Source: Tetrahymena elliotti 4EA
Lineage: Eukaryota > Ciliophora > Oligohymenophorea > Hymenostomatida > Tetrahymenidae
Assembly (NCBI GenBank): GCA_000231825.2
Contig: AFXF02001633.1
Location: forward strand, 186,001 to 250,000
DNA: 64,000 bases
Direction of reading: 5' to 3'
Below the pieces are notes generated by a model that was not told where the DNA came from, did not search any database, and worked only from the letters and a program-made list of their open reading frames with translations. Of this stretch, positions 24,369 through 36,224 are shown piece after piece. Within the stretch, counting starts at the first letter, position 1. Every line of letters begins with the position of its first letter. Made by a program: the position numbers and the translations under genes.

Positions 24369-27300
24369 ATGTCGCAATCTAACAGGCCGGATCAACTGAG
24401 ATAGAATGTTGATTGTAATTAAGCCATTTCTCTTTTTATATTCTATTAGTTTATTCTTTTCTCTTTAGCAGTATGTTAGTGCCTTTTAATAACAATAAGG
24501 AGGGGAAAAATCCTTGCTTAAATTTAATACAAAGATAGTTTTTAGTTATAAAATACAAACAAAAGTACAAAAATTAATTCATAGTTATATTATAAAACAT
24601 TTTAAGAAGTTTGAATAAATATTGCAGCTAGATATTTATAGCTATTTGTTAGCAAGACAATCATATTAAAGAATTAAGAGCAAAGATAATTTTTTTTATG
24701 AGCTAAAGAAGGGATTTAGATTTAAATAAGATGAAAATTTTTTAATAAAATAGATTAAAAAGTATTAAATTCAGTAATAATTTTATTTTACTTAATAAAA
24801 TGTAGTTAATAGTGTTTTATTAGTGGGTTTTGATCAACCAGAAGAAGGAGAACAAAATTTAAGTGTTTGGAATGATTAATTGTCAAACTACAATAAGGTG
24901 GTTGATTGCTTTAACAAATAAAATTAAGAAAGAAATTATATGGGTAGTAATAATTTAAGTAATGGAGCATAGATTTCAGCTAAGAATCGTATGAATTCGG
25001 GTTCTAAATAGCATGAAAATATTCGCAGATCTAAATAAAATTAGTAGCAAATTCATTTGAGTCCTCCTATACTCTTGAATTCTGTATAATAAAATTTTCC
25101 TACATCTTAATAAATGTCTTAAACAACTACGTCATAATAGACTTAGCTATAACAATAAAATTCTGGCACTAACCTATAGAATTATTACTAGAATCATGCT
25201 TCCTCAAAGGCATATAATGCTTCCAATAATCCTTCTTAAGCAATATTAAGTTCCACTACAAGGGGTCTTCTATAAGCTAGTAAGGATTATATTAGTATCA
25301 TTCATTCATTATATTTATTTTCTTTAAATGAAACAAGAAAACTCTTTTCATTCAATTATTGTTGATAAATATTCTGACAAATTTAAAATATTTTTATTCA
25401 AAATACAAATTAAATTTTATATTTTTTTGGTGAAAAGCATATTTTAGAAAACGAAAATTTATAAAAATCTAAAGCAAGTAAAATTAAGAGAATTGACAAA
25501 GTTAACAGAACAAAAAAAATTGTTGTTTGCTTTCTTATCGCACAAACAAATATATAATTTTTTATTACATATTGAAATAAATAAATTTTTTCTCAAATTT
25601 TATAATCTACCCAACCAATTTAATTGAATATTGCTATCTAAAAATAGCAAACCTCTAAGCTGGATTTCTTACATTATTTAGCATGAGTTGCTATTATTGT
25701 GATTAAAAAGAAAAATTAAAATAGAAAATGCTTTTCTTTTCTTAAAATTTCAAATTTTAATACTTATTTTTAATAATCATAGAAAGTAAAAAAATTAATT
25801 CAGTGCAACCCCACAAAAGCATTTTGAGTGGTTTAAATGAAGGCAGTGCGTTAAATCAAAATGTCTAGGAGAATTATAAAAATCCTGGAAAAAGTTAGCA
25901 ATAACAACAGCAACCTCAGTCTCAATAATAGTTGTAATAAGGCTAATAACAATAGCAAAATCAATAGTAACAACAATAACCTTAACAACAATAGGAGTAA
26001 TAACAATAATACATTGAAAACAATTTTTTTCAATTTTTTGGGGACTAGTCTAAAATTAAGGCTTTAATTTAGTAGCAATCTTAATAATAATAATAGTTGC
26101 AATAGTAAGTAGCCACTAATAATACTTAAATTAATCAAAATAACAGTGTTTTCTTTTAGAACAAAAGACCTAAATAGTCTGATTCCACTTTTGATTCAAC
26201 ATGCTCATCAACTCTTGTGTAGGAATCTTCTTATGTGACACCAAGAAACACAAATAAATCTTTATAAAGTTCATTTATTTAGTAAGGGAACTTATAAAAC
26301 TCTCAAATACTAAACTTCAATGAAATGGGAGGATCTTGTACTCCTTCTTAGCAGCAAAATACTTAATTTAATAATAGTTAAAATAACCATTAAGGTGTCT
26401 ATAGGAATAGAAATAGTATTTCTACTCATTAACCCTATCAAAATAGCTCAAGTACAAGTACTGCTAATAACAGTATTATTAACAACAATAATAATTCCGT
26501 TATTTACTATGATTCTAAATTAGCGCGCTAATTAAGCTAATTAAGTGTTAGTGATTATAGTTAGTAGTAACAATCACAACAGTAAAACACAGCTACGACA
26601 ACGCCTAGAGGTGGAAATAATAATAATAATTACTCCATGATTTTGCTTCATTATCCTTAGCATTATGTATAAGGGTAAAACAATTTTTATAACCACCATC
26701 ACAGACATCTATCTTTTTCTAATAACTCATCATCTTAGTAGCACTCATTTATCCTTTCTTAACTCCAATAATCTCATCACAATCAACACTCATACAGCAG
26801 TAATAGCAATAACTAAAGCTTTCAAGGTAGCTAAGCCTTTCATGCTTAACCTGAGATAATGTTTAGTCCGATGATCCATAATTAAAGTAATGACAGTATT
26901 TCCTAAAATAACTGCCATCTCTCAAGTATCAACTCTTTAAATACATCATTTTAGTAAAATTATACTTCTTAGTGTTAGATAGATGATTAAAATAAGTCTA
27001 GAACTTATAAATCAGATAGCGTGCATGCTATTTAACAGTAATAATAATAGCAACAAATTTTTATTGATAACTCAAAATAAAATAACTCAACAACCTCTTC
27101 TTAGGCTTCATAATAAAATTAATCTCAATTTTATGCTCAAAATTCTTCTCAAAAAAATACTTAAATTAATCATCCATAAATTCAATAAGCACCTCAATAG
27201 AATTAGCAAAGTCAAAACTTTTAATAGCAGCAAAACTAGACAAACAATTTATTACATTACTCTCAAAAATTTTTGCAAAAACCCCAAGGAGGTATTCATA

Positions 27301-28917
27301 GGAAAAATTTATCGACTTCTTCAAAAAATAATGGAGGCTCTTAAAATTATTCAAATATTTCTATTTTGAACAATTAAAAATTAGATTTATTAAATAATCA
27401 ACCTAACTCAGCTTCTTCGAATGACAATTAAATCTAGAATTAAGGAAACCCCACCTCAAACAGCAGTTCAAATAAACCTTAGTAAAAAAATGATCCAGCA
27501 AGTTAAGCTGCTTTCCAATAGCTTTCTAGAAAAGTGAGGAGTATAACTAACAATATGATAGAATAAAGTTAAATTCTTGAAGAAGATGATGATAAATTTG
27601 AAGGTGAGTATTTAGATGACTCAAATAACGAATCTGAATCTGAGAAAAAGCTAAAATCAGATGATTAATCAAAAGCCAGTAAGAAAGCTGAGAAAAAAAA
27701 TTCCAAGGGAACTCGTAAAAGAAAAATAATTGCACAAGAGGAAGAAAGTAATTATCTCATCAATCCATAAAATGTAATTAATTAATTTACTTAGTATTTT
27801 TGGAAAAAATTAAAAAATTTTCAACATAAAAATAGGTAAAGTAGGATGGTAGAACAACGGTTATGATAAAAAATATTCCAAATAAGTATTCTTTACAAGC
27901 CCTAATGGAAAAGATAGACTAAAATCACTCAAAAACATATGATTTTTTCTATCTACCTATTGACTTTAGAGTAAATTTTATATTTAAATTTTCAATTATC
28001 TTAAATTAATTAATAAATAACTAATAGAACAAATGTAATGTCGGATATGCCTTCATAAATTTCATAGATCCTGAGTTTATTAAACAATTTTATGAAGAAT
28101 TTCATAATTAGAAATGGGCAAAATTTAACAGTGAAAAAGTAAAAAAAGTTTTGTTAAATTTATTGATTAATTTTATTTCCTTCATAACTAGGTTTGCTTA
28201 CTATACTATGCTAGACTTCAAGGTAGAAATGCTCTAATTCACCACTTTTAACATTCAAGTGTCATGAATTAGAAAGTAAGCTTTTTTATTATATCTAATT
28301 AGACTTTAAAATCATTCTTGAAAAATTTTTAAAATTTAGGATAAGAAATTAAAACCTGTGATTCTTCCAAAAAATGAAGTAATTGCTCTAGAATAACTCC
28401 TTAAGAATTAAGTAATTATTATTTATTTATGTAAATAATAATTAAATTATTTATACAAATTTAAAAGAGGGAAGAAGTTCGTAAGGCTTCTCACAGTTGT
28501 AGCTCAGAAGATCAAAGATGTAAATCTCCAAATGACAATATGAACTCTAAAATTTAGTCCAATGAATAAGAGAACTAAGATAGCACTCCAAAATAATCTT
28601 ATGAAAAATCTCAAAGTAAAGAATCTATTCAGTCTAGGGGATCGAATCACAATTCATCAAATCATACCTTAAAAGATGAAAGATGTACTATAGCTTAACA
28701 AAATGATGTACAAAATATCTAAGCTAGATCATCAAGCATTAAGTCTTCCACTCTATTCAATTAGACTTTAAACATGTCTTCTATTTCTAAAAGCATCTCT
28801 CCAACAAACCATGAAGATATAAAATAAAAACAGTCTCAAATCATTAAATCAAGTACTAAAAAAGTGTCCACGTGTATGACTCCTTAACAACATTAACACT
28901 AACAATCTTCATAATGA
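24369..28917 (+). CDS. Mei2-like RNA-binding protein with polyglutamine region
   Basis: The C-terminal part holds the Mei2-type RRM (RRM_2 family). It reads RTTVMIKNIPNKYSLQAL, YDFFYLPIDFR, NKCNVGYAFINFIDPEFI, FHNQKWAKFNSEK and LIHHFQHSSVMNQ, split by introns at conserved-domain positions. The preceding 1,000 or so residues are Gln/Asn/Ser-rich and include a dense Gln tract (25896-26010). An acidic/basic stretch (ILEEDDDKFEGEYLDDS, KKNSKGTRKRK) leads into the RRM. After it comes a Ser-rich tail ending QQHQHQQSSQ. The start MSQSNRPDQLRQN is followed by an intron of about 70 nt. A 524-nt intron (25280-25803) joins in phase (A|TG). Mei2 proteins bind RNA and drive meiotic entry in fission yeast and development in plants; ciliates have homologues. 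A meiotic or conjugation role here is inference. The exact first exon is less sure than the rest. Confidence 0.85.
25896..26010 (+). repeat. mixed-codon polyglutamine tract
   Basis: Within the Mei2-like gene, nearly every codon is CAA, CAG, TAA or TAG, interrupted by a few Pro, Leu, Ser, Asn, Gly and Glu. All four Gln codons are used, so the tract is conserved as protein and is not a pure trinucleotide expansion. The antisense strand reads as polyleucine, which is a shadow. Confidence 0.85.
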
Positions 28918-30395
28918 ATGAAGAAAAATTTAGTTCAAAAATTATTATGATTTGAACTTTTTTAGATTTTTACAAAAAGTAATATAATTTGAATAATAGT
29001 TATATAAAATAATAATTAATAATAATAACAACAAAAACAATAAATTGTTACTCAAAGTTATAATTTTTCGGTTAAATATATTAAATAAATCTTATAATTT
29101 TCTTAAAAAAACTATGATAACCAATAAAACTTCATATTAGAAGATAAAATGTCTATTTAATAGGCTTTTTAAATCAAGATCATCTTTCCAAAATAAATAT
29201 CAAATCTGATTTTTATAAATAATAATACTAAAAAATAAAAGCAATTTAAACTAAATTTATAAATACGTATATATAAATATAATATAACTTCACTAAAGTC
29301 TCTTGCCCAATAATTGACTAATCAAGCTTTCAACTTGCTTAAGGTATTTCAGAAAAATTCCCAGCTTCAAAGTTAATGAGATAATAATAATTAAAGTAAA
29401 ATCAATAGATTTTGACAGAGTCTTTCAGAAACTGTATACGTTCTTTTGTTATGAAGCAAAAAATTGTAAAGCAGAGAAGATAGATAGAGTTGCATATTTT
29501 TGGATTAAACTACTTTTGCAAGTGATTCACTCTTAAAATTTATAAATTCATTTCTGAATGTATATAAATTATTAGCATAAAGAATTGCTTAATTATGAAT
29601 TCTTATTTCAATTCCTTGAAAAAAGAATTAAAATTTTCCTAAAGAAACTTAAATTGATAGTGATATAAATATTTTACAATCCATTTAATTTCGTTTAATT
29701 ATATATCAGAAAAATATTAATATAATCATCATATTAATAAATACATAATAGGGATTTATAAAATTAAATAAACGTTAATTTTCTAAACTTTCCATTTGTT
29801 TAATCAGTTTTTGAATAATAAATTCATACATATTTGGTTAAACTTAAAATAAAACAATTCTCCAAATTCAAAATTATCAAATATTTTTAATTATTATTAA
29901 TCTTTGTTTTTAATGGAGTTATGAATGCAATTTTTTGAATTTTTTGTTAAACTTTACTCTAAATTAAAAATTATTTTTCACCATTTTAATCGGAAAATAA
30001 AAAAATAAAAAATAAATTAATAAAAAATTATTAAACTTTGCATAAAATAAAACTAAATTAGTAACTTAAAAATGAAGAATCTAATAAAAAATGTGAATTA
30101 TTTTTCCTTTTTTGAAAGAAATCAATATTCATAATTAAATTATCTTTAATAAAAAATATTTTACTTTATTAATTGTAAAATTTTATTATATTTTTTTAAC
30201 AAATTTTTAATAATTTTAACAATTTAAGATCAAATGATATATTAAGAAATATAGACTTGAATCCAAAAATTCACTCAGTTTCTAACCAATTACAAACTAT
30301 TTTATTTGAAAATTAATTATCTTCCAAATAAAAATAATCATAATAATTTTTGAAAAAATGTTTTTTTTCTTGATAAATGAAAAGTAAGCAATGCT
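28918..30395. other. AT-rich spacer, no gene seen
   Basis: This is the 3' flank shared by two converging genes. Only A/T runs and short AAT/TAA strings are visible. Confidence 0.55.
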
Positions 30396-30743
30396 ATGAT
30401 CACTCTAATGGCAAGTTAAATATCTCTGTTTCCAACCTCACAAGGAGTATTTTTCTCTTTTGTTAAACTTTAAACTCCTGGTATTACAGTAATTTTTTCA
30501 TTTAAAGATATCTCTGTAATAGCTCATGTATTAGATGCTTGCCTTAAATATATTTTATAATTTATAAACTTTATTGAGTTAAAATTAATGAAAGGATTCA
30601 TAGAAATATAAAAAACTTACAGAAGTTTATCAAAAAGTAATACTAATAAACATTTTTTTTAACTATTTCGTTAAAATATTAAACAATATTATTTATAAAT
30701 TATATTTTAGTCAAATTTAAGATTTTTGCTTTATGCACTTTGA
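30396..30743 (+). other. orphan ORF region, possible exon or remnant
   Basis: Bases about 30380-30560 are richer in G and C than the flanks. The plus strand has a 115-codon frame (MITLMASQISLFPTSQG) that overlaps the antisense of the 3' end of the next gene by about 30 bases. The minus strand of the same bases also reads protein-like (ISLNEKITVIPGVQSLTKE, CEVGNRDIQLAIRVIIA) but lacks an ATG and is bounded by TGA. Neither is recognised. The coding-like minus reading suggests a gene remnant or a stray exon; the plus ORF could simply be its antisense. Confidence 0.35.
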
Positions 30744-33700
30744 GGCATACATATGGTTAGGCTCATCTTCAATCTTAGTTTAAACTTAGAAATGTTAGTT
30801 TGTGGTAAATTTTTCCCTAGGAGATTCTTCACAAAATAATTTGGTATTTTCAATAACTTCATCTTCATTACTTCCTATATAAGTTTAGAGACTACAATTT
30901 TCAAATTAGCTGTTTACTTTTTTATGGTTATTATTAAAGTTTAGTAATTTTATTTTAGTAGATTAACTATTCAGCATATTATTACTACTGTTAAAATCTA
31001 ATTTAAAACTTTTCTTTTCATTTTCAGATGACTTATTTGATTATTAATTTACAGTCTCAAGATTATCTTGAACCAAAATTTCAAGATCAAAAGTTTTTAT
31101 GATGTAATTTTTGTTATCAATTATTCTTATTTAAAGATTATCTGCATCATCCAAAGAAGGCTTTCCTTACAAAATAATTAAATCTTACTTATTTACTATC
31201 TACATCCAATATGGAAGTTTAAGATTTGAAAATAATCCATATTAGCTATATTGGAACTGAGATTTTCTTTTGTAGCAACCAGAAGTTTATCTAGTTTTTT
31301 TATACGCCTCTATTGATTAAATATTTGAGAAATCTATTAAAATAGATTCCCCCAAACATTTTTTATAACGAAAAACTTTCTTATTATTAATACCTAATGC
31401 ATCAGCTATCAAAACTTATTTTAGTATATTATTATTGATGTTTTGGAGTTTAAATTTTTTTTCTACTTCAGAATATTCAGGTGATTGTTTAAGTGATTCT
31501 AGGGCTAGTTTTATAAAATCATCTTTGAATTTAAATAATGTCAAGATATTCTTTTAGCTTATATCTTAAATATTTTATTATTATTTTTCATTGAGGGCAT
31601 AATTAAAGGTTAAATAATTCTTGTACCAATCATTAGGGCAATAAAAATTCAATGCTACAGAATACTATTTCAAATATTCATAGAAAAACTATAAATCAGA
31701 ATTCAAATTTAACACAAACCTAGATAACAAGCAAAATACACAAATATGAAGCATACTATAAGAATCCTTTAGCTCTAGTATGTCATCTGATATATTCTTA
31801 TCTTTACCATTTAATTTGTATTTTATAATACTTCCTTCCAATATCTCTAAAACTCTAATTTTATTTAATCAAAAATTTTTAAAAAGAATTGAATTGAGAA
31901 AGTTCAATATTTTAAGTAGGGAAATAAGAAATTACTCCAAAATTTTAACAAAAAAATAAAGAAATTACTTTTGCATATCCACTATTCCTTCTTTGCTGCA
32001 TATTTTGTTTAAGATTTAAGATTTTTGGTTTTCCTCCATAGATAATTTAATTAATTTAGAAGCTATCTTTTTATGAAGTCCACCTATTTGAATATTATTT
32101 TACTTAGTAATGTAAGCCTCTATCTGTTACTTAGAGCTTTCTAGATTAATTGTGTTTTCTCTTTATAATAGCTTGACTATTTTACTTTCTTTTTACAAAT
32201 TAGGGTAATTACTATTTTAGTCTAAGTACTCAGTCTAGAATTTTTATTGCTATATATAATTGATGAAATGCCTAACCATTGCTTATGATTTATATAGGTT
32301 ATTTCCTAGCAAAGGAATGATCTTATAATATACCTAATTACTTAAGTAATGTAAAAAATTAATTAAATCATATAAAATTAAAATTTTACGTTTTGACTGT
32401 TTCTTTTGAGTAAATTGTGTTAGTATAGTTCAAATAATTAACTATTAAATAACGATACTTGTAAATACCTAAGATACTGAGTAGAGGAGTGAGGATTGAT
32501 ATTATTAAATTGATTATGTACTATAAAGGTAACTAGTTTAAATGAATAGTATAAGTATCAGATACAGATGTATATCCATCAGTAGCTTCTATTTTTATTG
32601 TAACTTCAGTATTTAATAAGGTTTTAGGAGCACTTCCATAAAATCTTAATTGATAACTAGAAAATTTAAACCAGTAGTCGCTCTTTAATTCAGTGAAAGA
32701 GCCATCAACTTCTTTCAAATATGCTTTATAAGTTAATGAGAATCCATCTTAGTCTTAGAAAGTTTGAGGTTAAAATTCTAGAGATACTTCATCAATAACA
32801 GGTACATTTGCATCTGCATATTTGCCATTTACCTATTTTTGTAAGAGATAACTACTTGAAAGGATAACTTGACTTTTAAGATGTATAAAGCTTGAAAGAG
32901 AATCTTGCATACTAATTGTATATTGTTAGCTATAGTTGATTCCATCATCTATATACACAATAAATTCAAAAGGTTATTTATTATCAACTGCTTAGCTGAT
33001 TAGATGAGATTTTTCTGAGAAAAAGATTTTATACTGTAAAATTTTATTAAGGTTAACTAATAGACCTTGAAATATGATCTAGTTCTGTGACGTAGACAAT
33101 GATACAATTACACCTGAGTAAGCCATATCAATAAAAATACCCATCACAGGGTTAGTAGTTGTTATACTGAGTTAAGCTGTTGTAGAATAAGTCTGAATCA
33201 TTTATTCCTACCTCTTGAAGTCAAATTTTAATGATTATGCAGTGTTAAAGAGAATTGGATTATAGTGTAAACCTCTTTGCAGTGTTAATTTAACTTTGCT
33301 ATAAAGCTATTAATCTAATTCAGTGGTAGCCATTTTCACCACATCGAAAGAAATTTGTATGCTAGGATTAAAAATAGATGTGACTAAATTATCACCATCG
33401 ATGAATCCTAGTTGTTAATAATAATTATAAATAGCTTACCCTTATGCAGTATCAGTTAATCCTTCATATATAAAACTTTTTTGAGTAACAGGAGTTGCAA
33501 CCTGAACTATCAGAGTATTTAGAAATGCTTTTTAAATATTTGAAGGATCTATAGAAGATTTATCAACTGCGATGATGACAGATCTTGAGCTCTTTACAAA
33601 TGTTATCCAATATGGTAGAGAATTCATTTGGAAATTATTGTAATAAAAAACATTTGTAATTTAAGATCCCTCTATAGCATAAAGCATCATTAGTTATAGC

Positions 33701-36224
33701 TAAATTTGCTACCCGATGAGTAAATTTGATTACTTTCCAACAACTTTAGGATGAGAATTTGAACTTGTGATATCAATAAAAGATGAATGGATTTTTATTT
33801 AAGATTGCATAGGAAATATTCTTAAACCATATTAACTTATTGAAAAGCCATATGAAAAATCCCTAAAAAAGCAATTACCGAATGATTATTAAGTATTCTC
33901 CTAATATTTGCTATAAACTTAAGGATTTGTTTTATCTTGAATATTAACAAGAGTAATCATACCATAATCCATTGAAGAAATGAGCATAAAATTTTCATTT
34001 TAAAATGGATTGCATTTATTTGACCATCCATCTATGGCAGTTTTACTGATTACTTTAATTTGAGGTAGGTAAGATAAATCAATAATAACTAAACCATTCG
34101 ATCCATCACATAAATATCCCAAATTATATAATTCAGAAAATACTATTTCTTCACCTCCATTAGTAGTTATTTGATTTTCTAATATAGGGTTTTTAGGATC
34201 TGATACACTTAGGACTAAATACATACCTACATTTCTCATAGATATCATAATATATTTATTATCATGCGTGATTGCTACTGAGCAAGGAAAGCCATTTAGC
34301 ACTGGAGGTACAACCCAAGTAGTAATAATCTTCAAGTCTAAAATGTCAGTAGAATCTATTATTTGTATTCCCTAAGCAAAAGTTTATATAAGGAATTTTC
34401 TGTCTATGCTAAAAACGATATTCTCATTTCTTTAAGGTGTGCTTACTTAAAGAGTTTTTAAAACTTGCATAGATTTAGAATTCTAATCAAGAGTTGTCAA
34501 ATCGAAGATATCTATTGTGTTAGTGTTGTAATTCACTGGTTGATACATATATTTATAATCTGGTGAAAATTCAAGATTGCTTGTACGAGATTTTCCTTAT
34601 TTCTTAATTACCCCCTCAACTCTAATTTAGTAAGGATCAGAATTAGGAATTTTCAAAATACTTACATTACCGCTAATTTATTTTTTTAAATTAAAATTTA
34701 GATTACAATTATTAATGATTATTATTATAAAATTGTTGCTTTTTAAGTAAATTTTAATATTGTAATGATTATCAATCAATTTTTAAAAAAATTAATATTG
34801 GTTTTAAAAATAAAATTTGATTATTACAAAAATATGATAAATTCTTGTTAAAATTGAATCAAGTAATTAATAACTCTTATTTTAATAATATTTTTATATG
34901 ACTTAAATTTTTTTGAGAAAGTTTTATTAAATAATAGCAAAATTTCTTTTGATTTTTTTTAATTTTCACTAAAAAGATTTTCAAATAATTTTAAATTAAA
35001 AATTATAAATTACGTTTCTGCTATTAGTAGCCATTTGTTATCAGGAGTTACATAACATCTCCATTAGTAGTAGGCAGAACTTACAACGTTCAAATTCGAC
35101 TAGTGGCTATTAAATAGGTTAGGGAAATCATCATTTAGATTAGACTAAACTTAATCATAAACTATAACCTGATTACCATCAGTGTAGTAGATTTATGACT
35201 AAGAAGGTGTAAATGTAATATATTGAGGAATACCAGGAATCAATATTTTGTAGAAAAAGACAGGATTTAGTCTATCAGTTATGTCGAATGCTATAAGGCC
35301 ATGAGATCTAACTGAGATGATCAGGTAATTAGAATCTAGAGATATTAAAGCATCCATAAAAACGGGATTCATATCACTGTAAGGCCAAAATAATTTACTT
35401 ATCTTTAATTAAACAGGATATGAAGAAGGTTAAGCAGAGATAAGAGGAGAAAGAGATATTATTTGAATTCCGTACCACCTATCTAAAGCGTAAAGATATT
35501 AGTTATCACTTGCAGCTTATACTTAGGCCACAAAGTACAGTCCAGTAACTTTAGCAGCAGAAGTCATATAGAAATTTTTTATTGATCCATCTTAGTTTTC
35601 TGAGTAATCAAGCCTTAAAATAGTTACCCCCACAAATTAATCTGCTATATAAAGCCACTATTAGTCCATAGATATAGATATATAAGCTAATATACTAGTC
35701 TGAGAGTTAAATTGACTTAGTAAACTTAACTGTAGATTAGGAGTTTTATAAAAAATGTCGTAAGCAATTACTGAACCCTTTTCACCAACAATAATAGCAA
35801 TTTTTTCATTACTTGTAAGGTATATGTCAATAATAGTTAGCTGTTCTGAGGCTTACCTAAGTAGAGTAAGTGAAAAATCTTTAGGATTTACTTAAAATAG
35901 AGAAAGCTTGTTTTAGTAATTATTGAGCAAATAACTTCCATCTACAGTTATAGCAATAGCACTAACTTAATCTTTATTTTAAAGACTTACTGTTGCCGAC
36001 TAAATTTATTAAGTAGAAGTATTATTAATCCATCTCAAACCTGATTATCCAGTATTAATAACTGTATACTGAGAGCTTGATTTAAGCTGTAAAATGTTTA
36101 GGTCCCTATTTTAGAATATTGAATCAGACATTTAATTCTGCTGATAAATAAATGAATAACTCTATTTTTAAGTCGAGCATAATTTTAGAAGTAGAAATAT
36201 TAATGTTAATTTTTTTATCATCAT
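30711..36224 (-). CDS. type I membrane protein with propeller-like repeats and cadherin-like domains
   Basis: The start MMIKKLTLIFLLLKLCST is a signal peptide. The ectodomain has two runs of LVIVD-like beta-propeller blades, for example QVSAIAITVDGSYLLNN, ALISLDSNYLIISVRSHG, FPCSVAITHDNKYIMISMR and GSNGLVIIDLSYLPQIK. A dystroglycan-type cadherin-like segment follows (VSLEFQPQTFQDQDGFSL, TVTIKIEATDGYTSVSDTYT written approximately). A single membrane helix is at about 32480-32410 (IINLIISILTPLLSIL). A long cytosolic tail of about 500 residues ends KCIKQKSQI. The tail holds a second He_PIG-like unit (LPYWMQIVNKQDLIILQGKP). Introns are at 34673-35013, about 32340-32388 and about 31870-31975, in consistent phase. 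The total is about 1,670 residues. The architecture matches an expanded ciliate surface family; adhesion or matrix contact is inference. Confidence 0.8.

Noticed and set aside
25851..26033. polyleucine frame on the minus strand
   Set aside because: Antisense of the polyglutamine tract in the Mei2-like gene.
26320..27369. several plus-strand ORFs of 60-128 codons under the standard code
   Set aside because: They lie in other frames of the Gln/Asn-rich part of the Mei2-like gene, whose own frame is open throughout with TAA/TAG as Gln.
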